A DNA stretch of 64,000 nt from Zeimonas sp003577305 (lineage in GTDB: Bacteria > Pseudomonadota > Gammaproteobacteria > Burkholderiales > Burkholderiaceae_E). Each line of letters opens with the position of its first letter. Position 1 is the first letter of the stretch. Of this stretch, positions 16,827 to 26,265 are shown piece by piece. Where the stretch lies: the NCBI GenBank assembly GCA_030263385.1, contig SZOX01000005.1:122469-186468 (forward strand). Reading direction: 5' to 3'. The position numbers and the translations under genes were made by a program. The notes beneath the pieces are model-generated. The model saw nothing but the letters and a program-made list of their open reading frames with translations. It was not told the DNA's origin and did not search any database.

Positions 16827-18029
16827 TCAGCCGGTGGCGCTGGCGGAGGCCGGCTCGGCGTCGGGATCGCGCGGCAGGAAATCGAGCACGTGCACGCCGA
16901 CCACGGTGAGCAGGAACGCGGCAGCCACCCCGCCGATGCCGAGCAGCAACTCGGGCAGCGACGGCGCGTACGGCGCGACCTGGCCGTCGTAGAAGGTCGA
17001 GCGGGTGAGCGCATCGGGGAACAGTTCGAGCGGGAAGGCCTGGCCGCCGATGATGAACACGTACAGCGCGCAGAAGGCGCCGGCGACCACCAGGGCTGCC
17101 GCGAGCGCCGCGTTGCGCGGATTCGTCGCGTCGCCCGCGTAGACCAGCACGAGCGGCGCGACGCTGCCGATCGCGACGTAGCCGATCCAGAAGAGCAGCG
17201 GATAGACGCCGCCGTCGAGAAGGATGAAGCGTTCGAACTCGACCTGGCGCGCGAAGTACAGGTTGGTGAGGTGGTGCATCGCCACCATGTAGAGGGTTGC
17301 CGCGACGAACACGCCGAGCAGCCGGCTCATCCGGCGGCTCGCCTGCGCGGGCACGGTCATGCCGTTCCAGGCGTAGACCGCGGCCTGGGTCAGCAGGAAC
17401 ACCGCGAGGCCCCAGGCGAACGACATGATGACGAACATCGGCGCGAGCATCGCCGAGCCGTAGGCCTGGCGCGCGACCAGGAAACCGAAGATCGAACCGG
17501 TGCCGGTGGTCAGCACGAGCCGCCAGATGAAGGCGGCCACGCCGGCCGGCTTCGAGTAGCGGTTCATGCGCCGTTCCATCAGGGTCCAGAGGTAGATGCC
17601 GACGATCGCGGCCATGCCCGAATACAGGAAGACGTTCAGCGCGAACATCGACGTGAAGTTGTAGTGCGTGGCCGCGACGATCAGCCGATCGGGGCGGCCG
17701 AGGTCGAGCATCAGCACCATCAGGCCGCCGGCGAGCATGGCCAGGCACAACAGGCCGGACAGCGGTGCGCGCGCCTTGTAGAGCTTCTTGCCGAAGACCG
17801 AGCCGACCGAGGCCACGTTGAGCACGCCGGAAGCCGCGACGATCAGGAAGATCGCGAACACGTGCGGCAGGCCCCAGACGACGTGGTTGTTCATGCCGGT
17901 GACGATGTGCCCCTCGACCTCCATGTAGTGCGCCGCCCAGAGCCCGGCTGCGACCAGCGCCGTGCCGAAGGCGGCGACGAGCCAGAAGCGGCTTGCGGGG
18001 CGAGTGGCGGTGGCGATGACGGGCTGCAT
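16827..18029 (-). CDS. dsrP: DsrP, NrfD-family integral membrane subunit of DsrMKJOP
   Basis: 400 residues with about ten hydrophobic helices, the NrfD/PsrC pattern. Examples are WLVAAFGTALVAAGLWAAHY, HVFAIFLIVAASGVLNVA, LLCLAMLAGGLMVLMLDLG and ALNVFLYSGMAAIVGIYLW. The LDLGRPDR motif is the family's conserved loop near the quinone site. In the DsrMKJOP complex it exchanges electrons with quinone and the periplasmic DsrO/DsrJ. It starts 4 bases after the dsrO stop. About 40 residues of C-terminal tail lie after the last helix. Confidence 0.94.
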   Translation of the reverse strand: MQPVIATATRPASRFWLVAAFGTALVAAGLWAAHYMEVEGHIVTGMNNHVVWGLPHVFAIFLIVAASGVLNVASVGSVFGKKLYKARAPLSGLLCLAMLAGGLMVLMLDLGRPDRLIVAATHYNFTSMFALNVFLYSGMAAIVGIYLWTLMERRMNRYSKPAGVAAFIWRLVLTTGTGSIFGFLVARQAYGSAMLAPMFVIMSFAWGLAVFLLTQAAVYAWNGMTVPAQASRRMSRLLGVFVAATLYMVAMHHLTNLYFARQVEFERFILLDGGVYPLLFWIGYVAIGSVAPLVLVYAGDATNPRNAALAAALVVAGAFCALYVFIIGGQAFPLELFPDALTRSTFYDGQVAPYAPSLPELLLGIGGVAAAFLLTVVGVHVLDFLPRDPDAEPASASATG

Positions 18030-18033
18030 GAGG

Positions 18034-18819
18034 TCAGATTCCGTGATAGCGAACGCCGGTGTCCAGGCGCAGGTCTTCGCGGATGCGGGTGGTGGCGATC
18101 TCGCGGATGCGCCGCGAGATCGCGCTTTCGGGGTCGTTCAGGTCGCCGAACAGGATCGCCTGCTCGGGACACGATTCGGCGCAGGCGGGCTGCTCGCCGC
18201 GATCGACGCGGTGCACGCACATCGTGCAGCCCTCGACGGTACCCTTGCCGCGCGGCACCTCGGGTTTTTGCGTCGTGAGCGGCTCGTGCACGAAGCTGCG
18301 CGCCTTGTAGGGGCAGGCCATGACGCAATAGCGGCAGCCGATGCAGATGTGCCGGTCGACCAGCACGATGCCGTCGGCGCGCTTGAACGACGCACCGGTG
18401 GGGCAGACGTCGACGCAGGGCGGGTTGGCGCAGTGCTGGCACATCACCGGGGCGCTGCTGGTGCGGCCGGTCTCCCTGTGGCGGATCTCCACCTTGCGGA
18501 TCCACTGCGAGTCGGTGGGCAGGGTGCCGCCGGACAGGCCGTTCTCCGCGTTGCAGGCCTTCACGCACGCGTTGCAGTCGGTGGCGCAGCGCGTGGTGTC
18601 GATCAGCATGCCCCAGCGCACTTTCGACGAGGCAGGTTCGCCGGCGGGGCGTGCGGCAACCTCGGCACCCGCGACCTCGATCAGGTGCACGCCCGGGGCG
18701 AGCAGCACGCCTGCCAGCGCGGCAGTGCCGGCGGCGAGCATCGCGCGGCGCGACGGGTTCGCGTCGGGCCGCTCGGCCTGGCGCGACTGCATCGGGTCGG
18801 GGCGATCGCTGCAGCTCAT
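18034..18819 (-). CDS. dsrO: DsrO, periplasmic ferredoxin subunit of DsrMKJOP
   Basis: 261 residues. A Tat signal is visible (PSRRAMLAAG followed by a hydrophobic stretch AALAGVLLAPG), so export is in folded form. The mature part has four 4Fe-4S-type cysteine clusters: CATDCNACVKAC, CQHCANPPCVDVC, CIGCRYCVMAC and CTMCVHRVDR...CAESC. It links the triheme DsrJ with DsrP at the periplasmic face. ATG 18819 overlaps the dsrJ stop (ATGA); a second Met ten codons later also precedes the Tat motif. Confidence 0.93.
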   Translation of the reverse strand: MSCSDRPDPMQSRQAERPDANPSRRAMLAAGTAALAGVLLAPGVHLIEVAGAEVAARPAGEPASSKVRWGMLIDTTRCATDCNACVKACNAENGLSGGTLPTDSQWIRKVEIRHRETGRTSSAPVMCQHCANPPCVDVCPTGASFKRADGIVLVDRHICIGCRYCVMACPYKARSFVHEPLTTQKPEVPRGKGTVEGCTMCVHRVDRGEQPACAESCPEQAILFGDLNDPESAISRRIREIATTRIREDLRLDTGVRYHGI

Positions 18820-19352
18820 CGTTGCGCTCCTGCAGCGCCCGGCCCGCTCCCCGGCGCATTGCCAGGCACCGTGGCCGGTGCCGCGAGGAAGGCCTGCGCC
18901 GCCCGTGCCGCGCGGCCCTGCGACTGGCCGTCGGCCTGCGCCCGGGCAGGCTGCGCGCCGCCCGGCCTGGGCTGGTGGCACTCGAAGCAGTCGAGCTTGA
19001 CCGCCGCATAGCGGTGGCAGGTTTCGCAGAACGCGTCGGGCGAGCCCACCGCCGAGCCGGCGGCGGCGCCCGCGCCGGGGCCTGCGTGGCAGTCGATGCA
19101 ACCGTTCAGGCTCACTTTCTCGCCGCGAATGCCCTGGCGCACGGTGCGGTCGCGCTGATGCCTGAGCATGTCCATGTGGGTGCGCCGCATCACCTCGGGA
19201 CTGTCGATGCACTGGGTCGAGCGGTCGACCGAGATCGACGGCTTCGCCACGCGCCCGGCGGGTTCGGCGGCGGGCGCCGCGCCGGCGAAGGCGGCAGCGC
19301 AGAGCGCCGCCGCGATCGCCGCGAGCCAGCGGGTCGGAACCATGCCCGGCAT
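18816..19352 (-). CDS. dsrJ: DsrJ, periplasmic triheme cytochrome c
   Basis: 178 residues from ATG 19352, preceded by AAGGG; ATG 19343 is an alternative. A signal peptide or uncleaved anchor is present (RWLAAIAAALCAAAFAGAAPA). Exactly three c-type heme motifs follow, CIDCH, CETCH and CFECH, as in DsrJ of purple sulfur bacteria. A fourth, unusual Cys (STQCIDSPE) precedes them and may be the Cys ligand described for one DsrJ heme. The C terminus is an Ala/Gly/Pro-rich extension. It starts just after dsrL. Confidence 0.92.
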   Translation of the reverse strand: MPGMVPTRWLAAIAAALCAAAFAGAAPAAEPAGRVAKPSISVDRSTQCIDSPEVMRRTHMDMLRHQRDRTVRQGIRGEKVSLNGCIDCHAGPGAGAAAGSAVGSPDAFCETCHRYAAVKLDCFECHQPRPGGAQPARAQADGQSQGRAARAAQAFLAAPATVPGNAPGSGPGAAGAQR

Positions 19353-19362
19353 CTGCGCGCCC

Positions 19363-21274
19363 TTACTCGCCCAGCCCCATCTGGATGTAGCCGGTCGGGC
19401 AGACGTCGGCGCAGATGTGGCAGCCGATGCAGCGGTCGTAGTCGGTGTAGACATAGCGGCCGATGGTCGCCTCCTTCTTCGGCACGCGCTTGACCGCGGT
19501 CTGGGGGCAATAGACCACGCAGTTGTCGCACTCGAAGCACTGGCCGCAGCTCATGCAGCGCTTGGCCTCGGCGACCACCTCGGCATCGCTGAGCGCCTCG
19601 ATGCGCTCCTCGAAGTTGCCCAGCGCGGTCTCTTTCGTGAGCGTGATGAACTTGCGCTTGACGCGCGGCGTGTAGCCGAAGTGTCCGAGGAACAGCTCCT
19701 CGTGCGGGATCACGTAGCGCTCGGAGCGGTCGTCGTAGTTGTGCAGCGCGCCCTTGCTGGTGTCGGTGCCCCAGGTGGGCTCGTGGATCTCGCCCAGCTC
19801 GAGTCCCTGCTCGATGTGCTTGCGCATCAGGTCGAAGTGATGCACGTCGATCTTCGGGCGCTTGTGGGCCTCCTCGCCCGACAGGAAGCGGTCGATGCCG
19901 TCGGCGGCAATCGCGCCGTGGCCGATCGCGGTGGTCAGCAGGTGCGGCCGGATCACGTCGCCTCCGGCGAACACGCCGGGCTGGTCTTTCACCTGGTAGC
20001 TGCGGTCGGCGTTGATCGCGCCGCGGCCGTTGTCGAACATCTCCAGGCCGGTGAAGTCGACCGCCTGGCCGATCGCCGAGACGATGAGGTCGGCCGGGAT
20101 CTCTTCCTCGGTGCCGTCGACCACCTTGATCTCGAGCCTGCCGCCGGCCATCTTCGCCTCGCACTGCGCGACCCGCAGCGCGGTGGCGCGCCCGTCGGCG
20201 CCCTTGACGACAGCCACCGGCACCAGGCCGCCGCGGATGTGGATCTCCTCGGCCTGCGCCTGCTCGATCTCGTGCCGGTTCGCCTGCATCTTGTCGATCG
20301 GGAACACCGAGGTGAGCACCACGTCCGCGCCCTGCTTGGCCGACACGTCGGCCACGTCGTGCGCCATCTGCCCGCTGATCGCCGACTCGAAGTCGGTCGG
20401 CTTCGAACTCGCGAGGTGGCCCAGGCGTCGTGCCACCGTGGCCACGTCGATCGAGGTGTCGCCGCCTCCGACCACCACTACGCGCTTGCCGACGTGACGC
20501 AGGCGCCCGTCGTTGAAGGCTCTCAGGAACGCGGTGGCGGTCACCACGTTCGGCGCCTCGCCGTCCTTCACCGGCAGTGCGCGCCCGCTCTGCGCGCCCA
20601 TGCCGAGGAACACCGCATCGAAGTCGCGCCGCAGTTCGTCCATCGTCACGTCGGTGCCGACGCGGCACTTCATCCGCGTCTGGATGCCGAGTTCGAGAAT
20701 GCGGCCGATCTCGGCGTCGAGCACTTCGCGCGGCGTGCGGAAGCCGGGGATGCCGTAGCGCATCATGCCGCCCAGTTCCTCGTGCTCGTCGAAGATCGTG
20801 ACCGAGTGGCCCTTGAGCGCCAGCTGGTACGCCGCCGCCGGTGGATGCCTCGGGCTTGACGTACTTCAGGCCGTTGCGGTTGGCGTAGTCGCCGAGGAAG
20901 TGCTCGACCGAGTTGATGCCGACGTGGTCTTCGAGCGCGTTGCGGTTGCAGCCGGTTTCGCACGGCGCCGGGCACACGCGGCCCATCACCGACGGGAACG
21001 GGTTGGCTTCGGTGAGCCGGCGCCAGGCGTATTCGAAGACCGGCATGCCTTTCGGCGGCTTCTCGATGCCGCGCACGATGTTCAGGTAGCCGCGGATGTC
21101 CTCGCCGGCCGGGCAGCTGGCCTGGCACGGGGGCGCCGACTGGATGTAGGTCGGGCACTTGTGGGAATGGTCGGCGTCGAAGATCTTCTTGCGGAAGTCC
21201 TTCCAGGTGTGATCGCCATCCTTGAAGCGCCGATAGCTGAGTTGCTCGACCGGTTGATCAGCGTTCGTCGACAT
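19363..21274 (-). pseudogene. dsrL: DsrL (NAD(P)H:acceptor oxidoreductase) with internal deletion and frameshift
   Basis: The N-terminal frame (from ATG 21274) is typical DsrL/GltD-like: Cys motif CQASCPAGEDIRGYL and CPAPCETGCNRNALEDHVGI, then KYVKPEASTG. At about 20830-20842 the frame is lost, and the remainder (YQLALKGHSV onwards to 19363) continues in another frame. What is missing at the junction is the FAD-binding GxGxxG segment expected between STG and AAYQLAL, about 44-47 bases. The second part is intact, with the NAD(P)H-binding GGGDTSIDVA site and two C-terminal 4Fe-4S clusters (CMSCGQCFECDNC; CIGCHICADVC). DsrL is needed for sulfur oxidation in known organisms. This is therefore either a sequencing/assembly error at a GC-rich site or a real lesion. 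Confidence 0.85.
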
Positions 21275-21310
21275 TGTGCGTGTTCTCCGAAGCAGTAGTC
21301 GGGTGGCGCG

Positions 21311-22852
21311 TCAGGATTTCGCGCCCAGCCGGATCGCGGTGCTCACCAGCTGGTGCACGCCGCCCACCATGCCCATCTTGAAGCCGTAGTACGGCAACAC
21401 TTTCGTGAACTGCGCCTTGCAGATCGCGCAGATCGTGGCCATGAAGTTCACCCCGTGCTCGTCGACGGCGCGCTGCAGCGCTTCCATGCGGGGCAGGGCA
21501 CCCTTGACCCGCAGGTCGATCAGCTCGTCGGTGAGCACGCCGCCGCCGCCGCCGCAGCAGAAGGTCTGCTCGTGCGTGGTTCCGGGTGCCATCTCGTGGA
21601 AGTGATTGGCCGTGGCGCGCACGATCGCGCGCGGGATCTCGAACTGCCCGCCCGGCGTGTCGCCCATCCGCGAAGCGCGCGCGACGTTGCAGCTGTCGTG
21701 GAACGTGACGACGCGGTGATCGTTCGCTTCCTTGTCGAGTGTGAGCGCACCGCGCTGGATCAGGTCCCAGGTGAACTCGCAGATGTGCATCGGCTGCCGG
21801 TAGCGCAGGTCGAGCTGGTTCTGCAGCTGCAGCGCGAACGGGTCTTTCGCGCCCGCGCCGATGCCGGCGAGCGTGTTCCAGAAGCTGTAGGCGACGCGCC
21901 AGGCATGGCCGCACTCGCCGACGACGATGCGCTTGACGCCCAGCTCGAGCGCGGCTTCCCGGATGCGCAGCGCGAGCGTGCGCATCTGGTCGTAGTTGCC
22001 GATGAACATGCCGAAGTTGGCGGCTTCCGAGGCATACGACGACATCGTCCAGCTGATGCCGGCCGCGTGGAACACCTTGCCGTAGCCGATCAGGCTCTCG
22101 ACGTGCGGCTCGGCGAAGAAGTCGGCCGACGGCGTGATCAGCAGCACCTCGGCGCCTTTCTGGTCGAGCGGGTAGCGCACGTCGACGCCGGTCTCTTCCT
22201 TGACGTCTTCCTCGAGGCCTTCGAGCGTGTCGACGAGCGCAGGTCCGGGCAACCCGAGGTTGTTGCCGATCTTGTGGACCTTGCCGATGATCTCGTTGGT
22301 GTACTTCTGCCCGTAGCCGACCGCGTCGAGAATCTCGCGCCCCGCCATCGTGATCTCGGCGGTATCGATGCCGTACGGGCAGAACACCGAGCAGCGCCGG
22401 CACTCCGAGCACTGGTTGTAGTAGGTGTACCACTCGTCGAGCACTTCGCGCGTGAGATCGCGCGCGCCGACCAGTTTCGGCACCAGCTTGCCCGCCAGCG
22501 TGAAATAGCGGCGGTAGACGCTGCGCATCAGGTCCTGGCGCGCCACCGGCATGTTCTTCGGGTCGCCGGTGCCGAGGAAGTAGTGGCACTTGTCGGTGCA
22601 CGAACCGCAGTGCACGCAGGCGTCGAGGTAGACCTTGAGCGAGCGGTAGCGCGTGAGCAACGTGCCCATGTGCGCGATCGCCTTGTCGTGCACCTTCTGC
22701 CAGTCGTCGTCCACCTTGCCCGGAAAGCCGAGCGCCTCGTTCATCTTCCCGGATGCGGTGTATGGACGGCTCGCGGCCATCGCGCCCGGCACGATCGCCG
22801 GCGCCACCTCCGGGAACTCGCGCAGCGCCGGCACCTTGACTTCGGCGGCCAT
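21311..22852 (-). CDS. dsrK: DsrK, HdrD-like catalytic subunit of DsrMKJOP
   Basis: 513 residues. Two ferredoxin-type motifs, CVHCGSCTDKCHYF and CSECRRCSVFCPYG, are followed by the heterodisulfide-reductase CCG domain. That domain has FHDSCNVARASR, FCCGGGGGVLTDE and, at the end, CAICKAQFTKVLPYYG. This is the site proposed to act on the DsrC trisulfide/disulfide at the cytoplasmic side. It starts 3 bases after the dsrM stop, so the two membrane-module subunits are translated together. It precedes dsrL by 36 bases. Confidence 0.95.
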   Translation of the reverse strand: MAAEVKVPALREFPEVAPAIVPGAMAASRPYTASGKMNEALGFPGKVDDDWQKVHDKAIAHMGTLLTRYRSLKVYLDACVHCGSCTDKCHYFLGTGDPKNMPVARQDLMRSVYRRYFTLAGKLVPKLVGARDLTREVLDEWYTYYNQCSECRRCSVFCPYGIDTAEITMAGREILDAVGYGQKYTNEIIGKVHKIGNNLGLPGPALVDTLEGLEEDVKEETGVDVRYPLDQKGAEVLLITPSADFFAEPHVESLIGYGKVFHAAGISWTMSSYASEAANFGMFIGNYDQMRTLALRIREAALELGVKRIVVGECGHAWRVAYSFWNTLAGIGAGAKDPFALQLQNQLDLRYRQPMHICEFTWDLIQRGALTLDKEANDHRVVTFHDSCNVARASRMGDTPGGQFEIPRAIVRATANHFHEMAPGTTHEQTFCCGGGGGVLTDELIDLRVKGALPRMEALQRAVDEHGVNFMATICAICKAQFTKVLPYYGFKMGMVGGVHQLVSTAIRLGAKS

Positions 22853-22855
22853 CGC

Positions 22856-23587
22856 TCAGCGCTCCTCGAGGCGCGCGGCCCACGGCGCCAGGTGCCGCGA
22901 CTCGCGGGGATTGTCGACCTGGTTGCGCGAGGGCGAGAAGAACACTCCGGGCACGTGCAGCAGCTTCGAGAACGGGAACACGATCATCAGCGCGGCGACC
23001 AGAAGCAGGTGCAGGTAGAGCGGCGCGCTCGCCGGCAGCGGCTGCCAGTCGAAGACCATCAGGCCGAGGAAGAACGCCTTCACGCCGACGATGTCGGTGT
23101 GGAACAGGTACTTCATCGACAGGCCCGAGGCGGCGATCGCCAGCAGCAGCGCGAGCATCAGGTGGTCGGAGGGCGTGGAGATGTAGCGCACCCGTTCGAC
23201 CAGGAAGCGGCGCGCCCAGAGCCCGACCAGGCCGATGGCCATCGCGAATGCAGCGTAGATGCCGAACGGCTGGACGAAGGCGACCCAGCCCCAGACCGGT
23301 TCGGTGAAATAGCGCAGGTGACGGGCCAGCACCAGCGCCAGCCCGATGTGGAACAGCCAGCCGAACGCCCAGGTCCAGAGGTTGCCCTTGAACAGGCTCT
23401 CGAAGAAGACGACCTCGCGCACCATGCGCAGCACCACGCCGGAGCCCGTGGTGGGTGCCGGCGTGGTCGGGATCTTCAGCGGTGCGGGCGTGCGCACATA
23501 GTCGACGACGCGCGCCACCACCCCTGCCACGCAGACCGCAGTTGCGAAGTAGAACAGCACCGCGAAGAACGCGGTCGAGGCCGACAT
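22856..23587 (-). CDS. dsrM: DsrM, cytochrome b subunit of DsrMKJOP
   Basis: 243 residues with five or six hydrophobic helices (AVLFYFATAVCVAGVVARVV, LFHIGLALVLARHL, YAAFAMAIGLVGLWARRF, LMLALLLAIAASGLSMKYLF, LYLHLLLVAALMIVFPFSKL). The helix histidines (FHIG, RHLRY, DHLM, YLHL, KLLH) are in the positions used for heme b in the NarI family. It transfers electrons between quinone and DsrK. It is separated from dsrC by 79 GC-rich bases, the widest spacer inside the operon, which may uncouple dsrC expression. Confidence 0.94.
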   Translation of the reverse strand: MSASTAFFAVLFYFATAVCVAGVVARVVDYVRTPAPLKIPTTPAPTTGSGVVLRMVREVVFFESLFKGNLWTWAFGWLFHIGLALVLARHLRYFTEPVWGWVAFVQPFGIYAAFAMAIGLVGLWARRFLVERVRYISTPSDHLMLALLLAIAASGLSMKYLFHTDIVGVKAFFLGLMVFDWQPLPASAPLYLHLLLVAALMIVFPFSKLLHVPGVFFSPSRNQVDNPRESRHLAPWAARLEER

Positions 23588-23666
23588 GGTCTCCTCCTGG
23601 CAGCGATCACGGGCCGCCGTGGCGCCCGGCGCGACCGTGCGGCCGCGCGCGTCGCCCGCGAACTTC

Positions 23667-24002
23667 TCAGACGCAGCCGGTCGGCTTGGGCAGGCCGGCG
23701 ATCTTGCAGGCCTGTTTGGCCGGGCCGTAGGGGAACAGCTCGTACAGGTACTGGCTGTTGCCCTTGTCGGGGCCGAGCTTCTTGCCGATGGCCTTGGTGA
23801 GCACGCGCACCGCCGGTGCGATCTGGAACTCGTCGTAGTACTCGCGCAGGAAGTTCACCACTTCCCAGTGCGACTCCGTCATGTCGATGCTCTCGACCTT
23901 CGCGATCTCGCCGGCGACGTTCTCGTCCCAGTCGGAGAGGTTGACGAGATAGCCTTCCTCGTCGGTTTCGATCTGCTTGCCTTGGACATCGAGAGTGGGC
24001 AT
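23667..24002 (-). CDS. dsrC: DsrC, sulfur-carrier protein
   Basis: 111 residues. Both redox-active C-terminal cysteines are present, Cys99 (KQACKIAG) and penultimate Cys110 (TGCV), ten residues apart as in true DsrC. The conserved core HWEVVNFLREYYDEFQIAPAVR and LYELFPYGPAKQACKIAGLPKP is unmistakable. It carries sulfur between DsrEFH and DsrAB and is reoxidised through DsrMKJOP. A paralogue lacking the last Cys is encoded at 31988-32326. Confidence 0.97.
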   Translation of the reverse strand: MPTLDVQGKQIETDEEGYLVNLSDWDENVAGEIAKVESIDMTESHWEVVNFLREYYDEFQIAPAVRVLTKAIGKKLGPDKGNSQYLYELFPYGPAKQACKIAGLPKPTGCV

Positions 24003-24047
24003 TTCGGTCTCCCCTGGATATGCCTGGATGGTGGATGAACCAGCGCG

Positions 24048-24344
24048 CTAGAGCCACGACTGGCAGTTCGGGTGTTCGGCGACCAGGTCGACGAAACCGC
24101 CGTAGTCGACCGCGGTGACACCCTCGCTCAGCCGGTCGGCCATGCCGCGCGCCTCGAGGTCGGGTGCGAGCACGTAGACCTTCAGCCGGTCGAGGGCGCC
24201 CTGGATCAGCGCCTCCGCGGGATTGCCGCGGGTGGCAGCGTACACCGCGTCCTCGATCAGCAGAAGCGCCCCCGTGCCGGAGAGCCGCAGTGCGCTGTCG
24301 AGCGCGTTGCTGTCGGTGGGCGACTTGTTGACGATGTGGAGCAT
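24048..24344 (-). CDS. dsrH: DsrH (TusB-like) subunit of the DsrEFH sulfurtransferase
   Basis: 98 residues of the TusB/DsrH family: MLHIVNKSP at the N terminus, GALLLIEDAVYAA around residue 30, and Cys near the C terminus (HPNCQSWL). It is the third subunit of the hexameric DsrE2F2H2 complex that takes persulfide sulfur from TusA/rhodanese and passes it to DsrC. It lies between dsrF and dsrC in the canonical order. Confidence 0.94.
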   Translation of the reverse strand: MLHIVNKSPTDSNALDSALRLSGTGALLLIEDAVYAATRGNPAEALIQGALDRLKVYVLAPDLEARGMADRLSEGVTAVDYGGFVDLVAEHPNCQSWL

Positions 24345-24360
24345 TCGCCTGACCCCGCTG

Positions 24361-24726
24361 CTAGAAGCTCAACACCACGTCCTGCTCCTGCATCAGGGCG
24401 GACATCTCGTCCCGATCGAGGACGGTCACGTCGACCAGCAGGTCTTCCTCGGTGAGCCCGCGCGCCTGCATCGACTCGCGTTCGACGTAGAGCTTTTCCA
24501 CGTCGTAGCCGTCGAGCGCCCGATAGGTCGGCGAGAAGTTCTTGGTCTCGATGCCCTTCGTTTGCATGCCGCGCTTCAACTGGTAGACGCCGTCGTCGAG
24601 GAACACCAGCGAGACGTCCTGGTCGAACGCGGCGGTGATCAGCACGACTTCGAGCGACTCGAGCGCGTAGATCGTGCCGTAGGGCGCCTTGCGGTTGACG
24701 AACATGAATTTCTTCTGCTCCGACAT
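24361..24726 (-). CDS. dsrF: DsrF (TusC-like) subunit of the DsrEFH sulfurtransferase
   Basis: 121 residues of the DsrE/F superfamily: KKFMFVNRKAPYGTIYALESLEVVLITAAF and LVFLDDGVYQLKRGMQ are typical DsrF/TusC segments. No cysteine is present, consistent with a structural subunit. It starts 8 bases after dsrE and is followed by dsrH after 16 bases. Confidence 0.94.
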   Translation of the reverse strand: MSEQKKFMFVNRKAPYGTIYALESLEVVLITAAFDQDVSLVFLDDGVYQLKRGMQTKGIETKNFSPTYRALDGYDVEKLYVERESMQARGLTEEDLLVDVTVLDRDEMSALMQEQDVVLSF

Positions 24727-24734
24727 CGCGCGCC

Positions 24735-25094
24735 TCAGTCTCCGAAGGTGACGAGGCGGTCGGCCTCGATGCCGGCCTCGACCAGCTGGCCGAGGCCGGA
24801 GATCCGGAAGCCCGGGGCCAGCACTTCGTCCTTGATGCCGCGGCGCAGCGCCGCGGCAACGCAGACGACCAGGTCGACCCCGTGGTCTTCCGCCAGCTTC
24901 GACCAGCGGGCGACGACGTTGCGGTCGTCCTGCGGCGGCTCGGTGAGCCGCGACGAGTTGTAGACGCCGTCGTGATAGAAGAACACGCGGCTGACCTCGT
25001 GGCCCTTGGCGATCGCGGCCTTGCAGAACAGGTAGGCCGAGTCGCTCGCCTGGTGCTGGTACGGTCCTTCGTTGACCAGGATGCCGAACTTCAT
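24735..25094 (-). CDS. dsrE: DsrE (TusD-like), catalytic subunit of DsrEFH
   Basis: 119 residues. The sulfur-accepting cysteine is Cys78 in DLVVCVAAALRRG, the same number as the essential Cys78 of A. vinosum DsrE. The start MKFGILVNEGPYQHQASDSAY and the VFFYHDGVYNSSR segment are family hallmarks. It passes sulfur to DsrC Cys110. It follows dsrB by 14 bases. Confidence 0.96.
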   Translation of the reverse strand: MKFGILVNEGPYQHQASDSAYLFCKAAIAKGHEVSRVFFYHDGVYNSSRLTEPPQDDRNVVARWSKLAEDHGVDLVVCVAAALRRGIKDEVLAPGFRISGLGQLVEAGIEADRLVTFGD

Positions 25095-25108
25095 TCGCGC
25101 GCCGAGCC

Positions 25109-26218
25109 TCAGAAGCGGATGTGGGTCGAGGCGTTCAGGCTCGCCCGCGAGCCGCGCCAGTCATCGATCAGGTACTTGGTGAACGGCAACCCGGTCTTCT
25201 CGAAGAAGCGCGGCCAGCCGATGCGCTCGATCCAGTCGGCCATGCGCTCCCACGGACGCGCGTCGTCCTTGTACGCGTAGAGGATCTTGCGCACCACTTC
25301 GCCGACCTCGGGCCAGCGCGGCGGGTTGTTGGGCAGGCCGCTCGTGACCATCTTCATGAAGGTGGGCCGACCGCGCGCGTTGGAGTTCTTGCCGCCGACC
25401 CAGACCGAGAACTTCGAGAACTCGGGATGGTTGATCTGCATCGGCGGGCACGGCGGATAGCAGGCACCGCAGCAGATGCATTTCTTCTCGTCGACTTCGA
25501 GCGAGGGCTTGCCGTTGACCAGCGCCGGACGAATCGCGGCCACCGGGCAGCGCGCGACCACGGCGGGGCGCTCGCAGACGTTCGCGACGAGGTCGTGGGT
25601 GATGAACGGCGGCTTCGTGTGCTGCATGATGATCGCGATGTCGGCCTGGCCGCCGCAGTTGATCTCGCAGCAGGAGGTGGACATGTGCACGCGGTTGGGC
25701 ATCTCCTCGCGCTTGAACTCCTCGTAGAGTTCGTCCATCAGCGCCTTGACCACGCCCGAGGCGTCGGTGCCGGGAATGTCGCAGTGCAGGAAGCCCTGCG
25801 TGTGCGAGATCATCGTGACCGAGTTGCCGGTGCCGCCCACCGGGAAGCCGTTGGACTCGAGCGTCTCGATCAGCGGGGCGACCTTCTTCTCGTCGGCCAC
25901 CATGAACTCGATGTTCGAGCGGATCGTGAAGCGCACGTAGCCGTCGGCGTACTGGTCGGCGATGTCGCACAGCTTGCGGATCGTGGGCAGGCCCATCTGG
26001 CGTTCGGTGCCGGCGCGCACCGTCCAGATCTCTTCGCCCGAGTGCGAGACGTGATGCAGCACGCCGGGCCGCGGCCGGTCGTGGTACTTCCAGTTGCCGT
26101 AGTTGCGCAGCAACGTGGGATGCATGAACTGCTTGTTGTCGGGGACGCCGGTCTCCTTGGCGCGTCGCGGCGTCGCGGGTGCCGCCTTCGCGGCCTGGTT
26201 TGCCACAGCCTGGTCCAT
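25109..26218 (-). CDS. dsrB: reverse dissimilatory sulfite reductase, beta subunit
   Basis: 369 residues from ATG 26218 (GGAGG eight bases upstream). The siroheme/4Fe-4S ligating region includes MSTSCCEINCGGQADIAI, and an inserted ferredoxin domain carries CICCGACYPPCP. With DsrA it oxidises DsrC-bound sulfur to sulfite in the cytoplasm. An Ala/Lys-rich N-terminal tail of about 30 residues precedes the conserved start (HPTLLRNYGNWKYHDRPRPG). Dominance of the oxidative type is inferred from dsrEFH and dsrL in the same operon. Confidence 0.97.
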   Translation of the reverse strand: MDQAVANQAAKAAPATPRRAKETGVPDNKQFMHPTLLRNYGNWKYHDRPRPGVLHHVSHSGEEIWTVRAGTERQMGLPTIRKLCDIADQYADGYVRFTIRSNIEFMVADEKKVAPLIETLESNGFPVGGTGNSVTMISHTQGFLHCDIPGTDASGVVKALMDELYEEFKREEMPNRVHMSTSCCEINCGGQADIAIIMQHTKPPFITHDLVANVCERPAVVARCPVAAIRPALVNGKPSLEVDEKKCICCGACYPPCPPMQINHPEFSKFSVWVGGKNSNARGRPTFMKMVTSGLPNNPPRWPEVGEVVRKILYAYKDDARPWERMADWIERIGWPRFFEKTGLPFTKYLIDDWRGSRASLNASTHIRF

Positions 26219-26265
26219 CGTCGTCGTTCCTCCGGTTCCTTCGTGCGTTTCTGCGGGGCGCTGGC

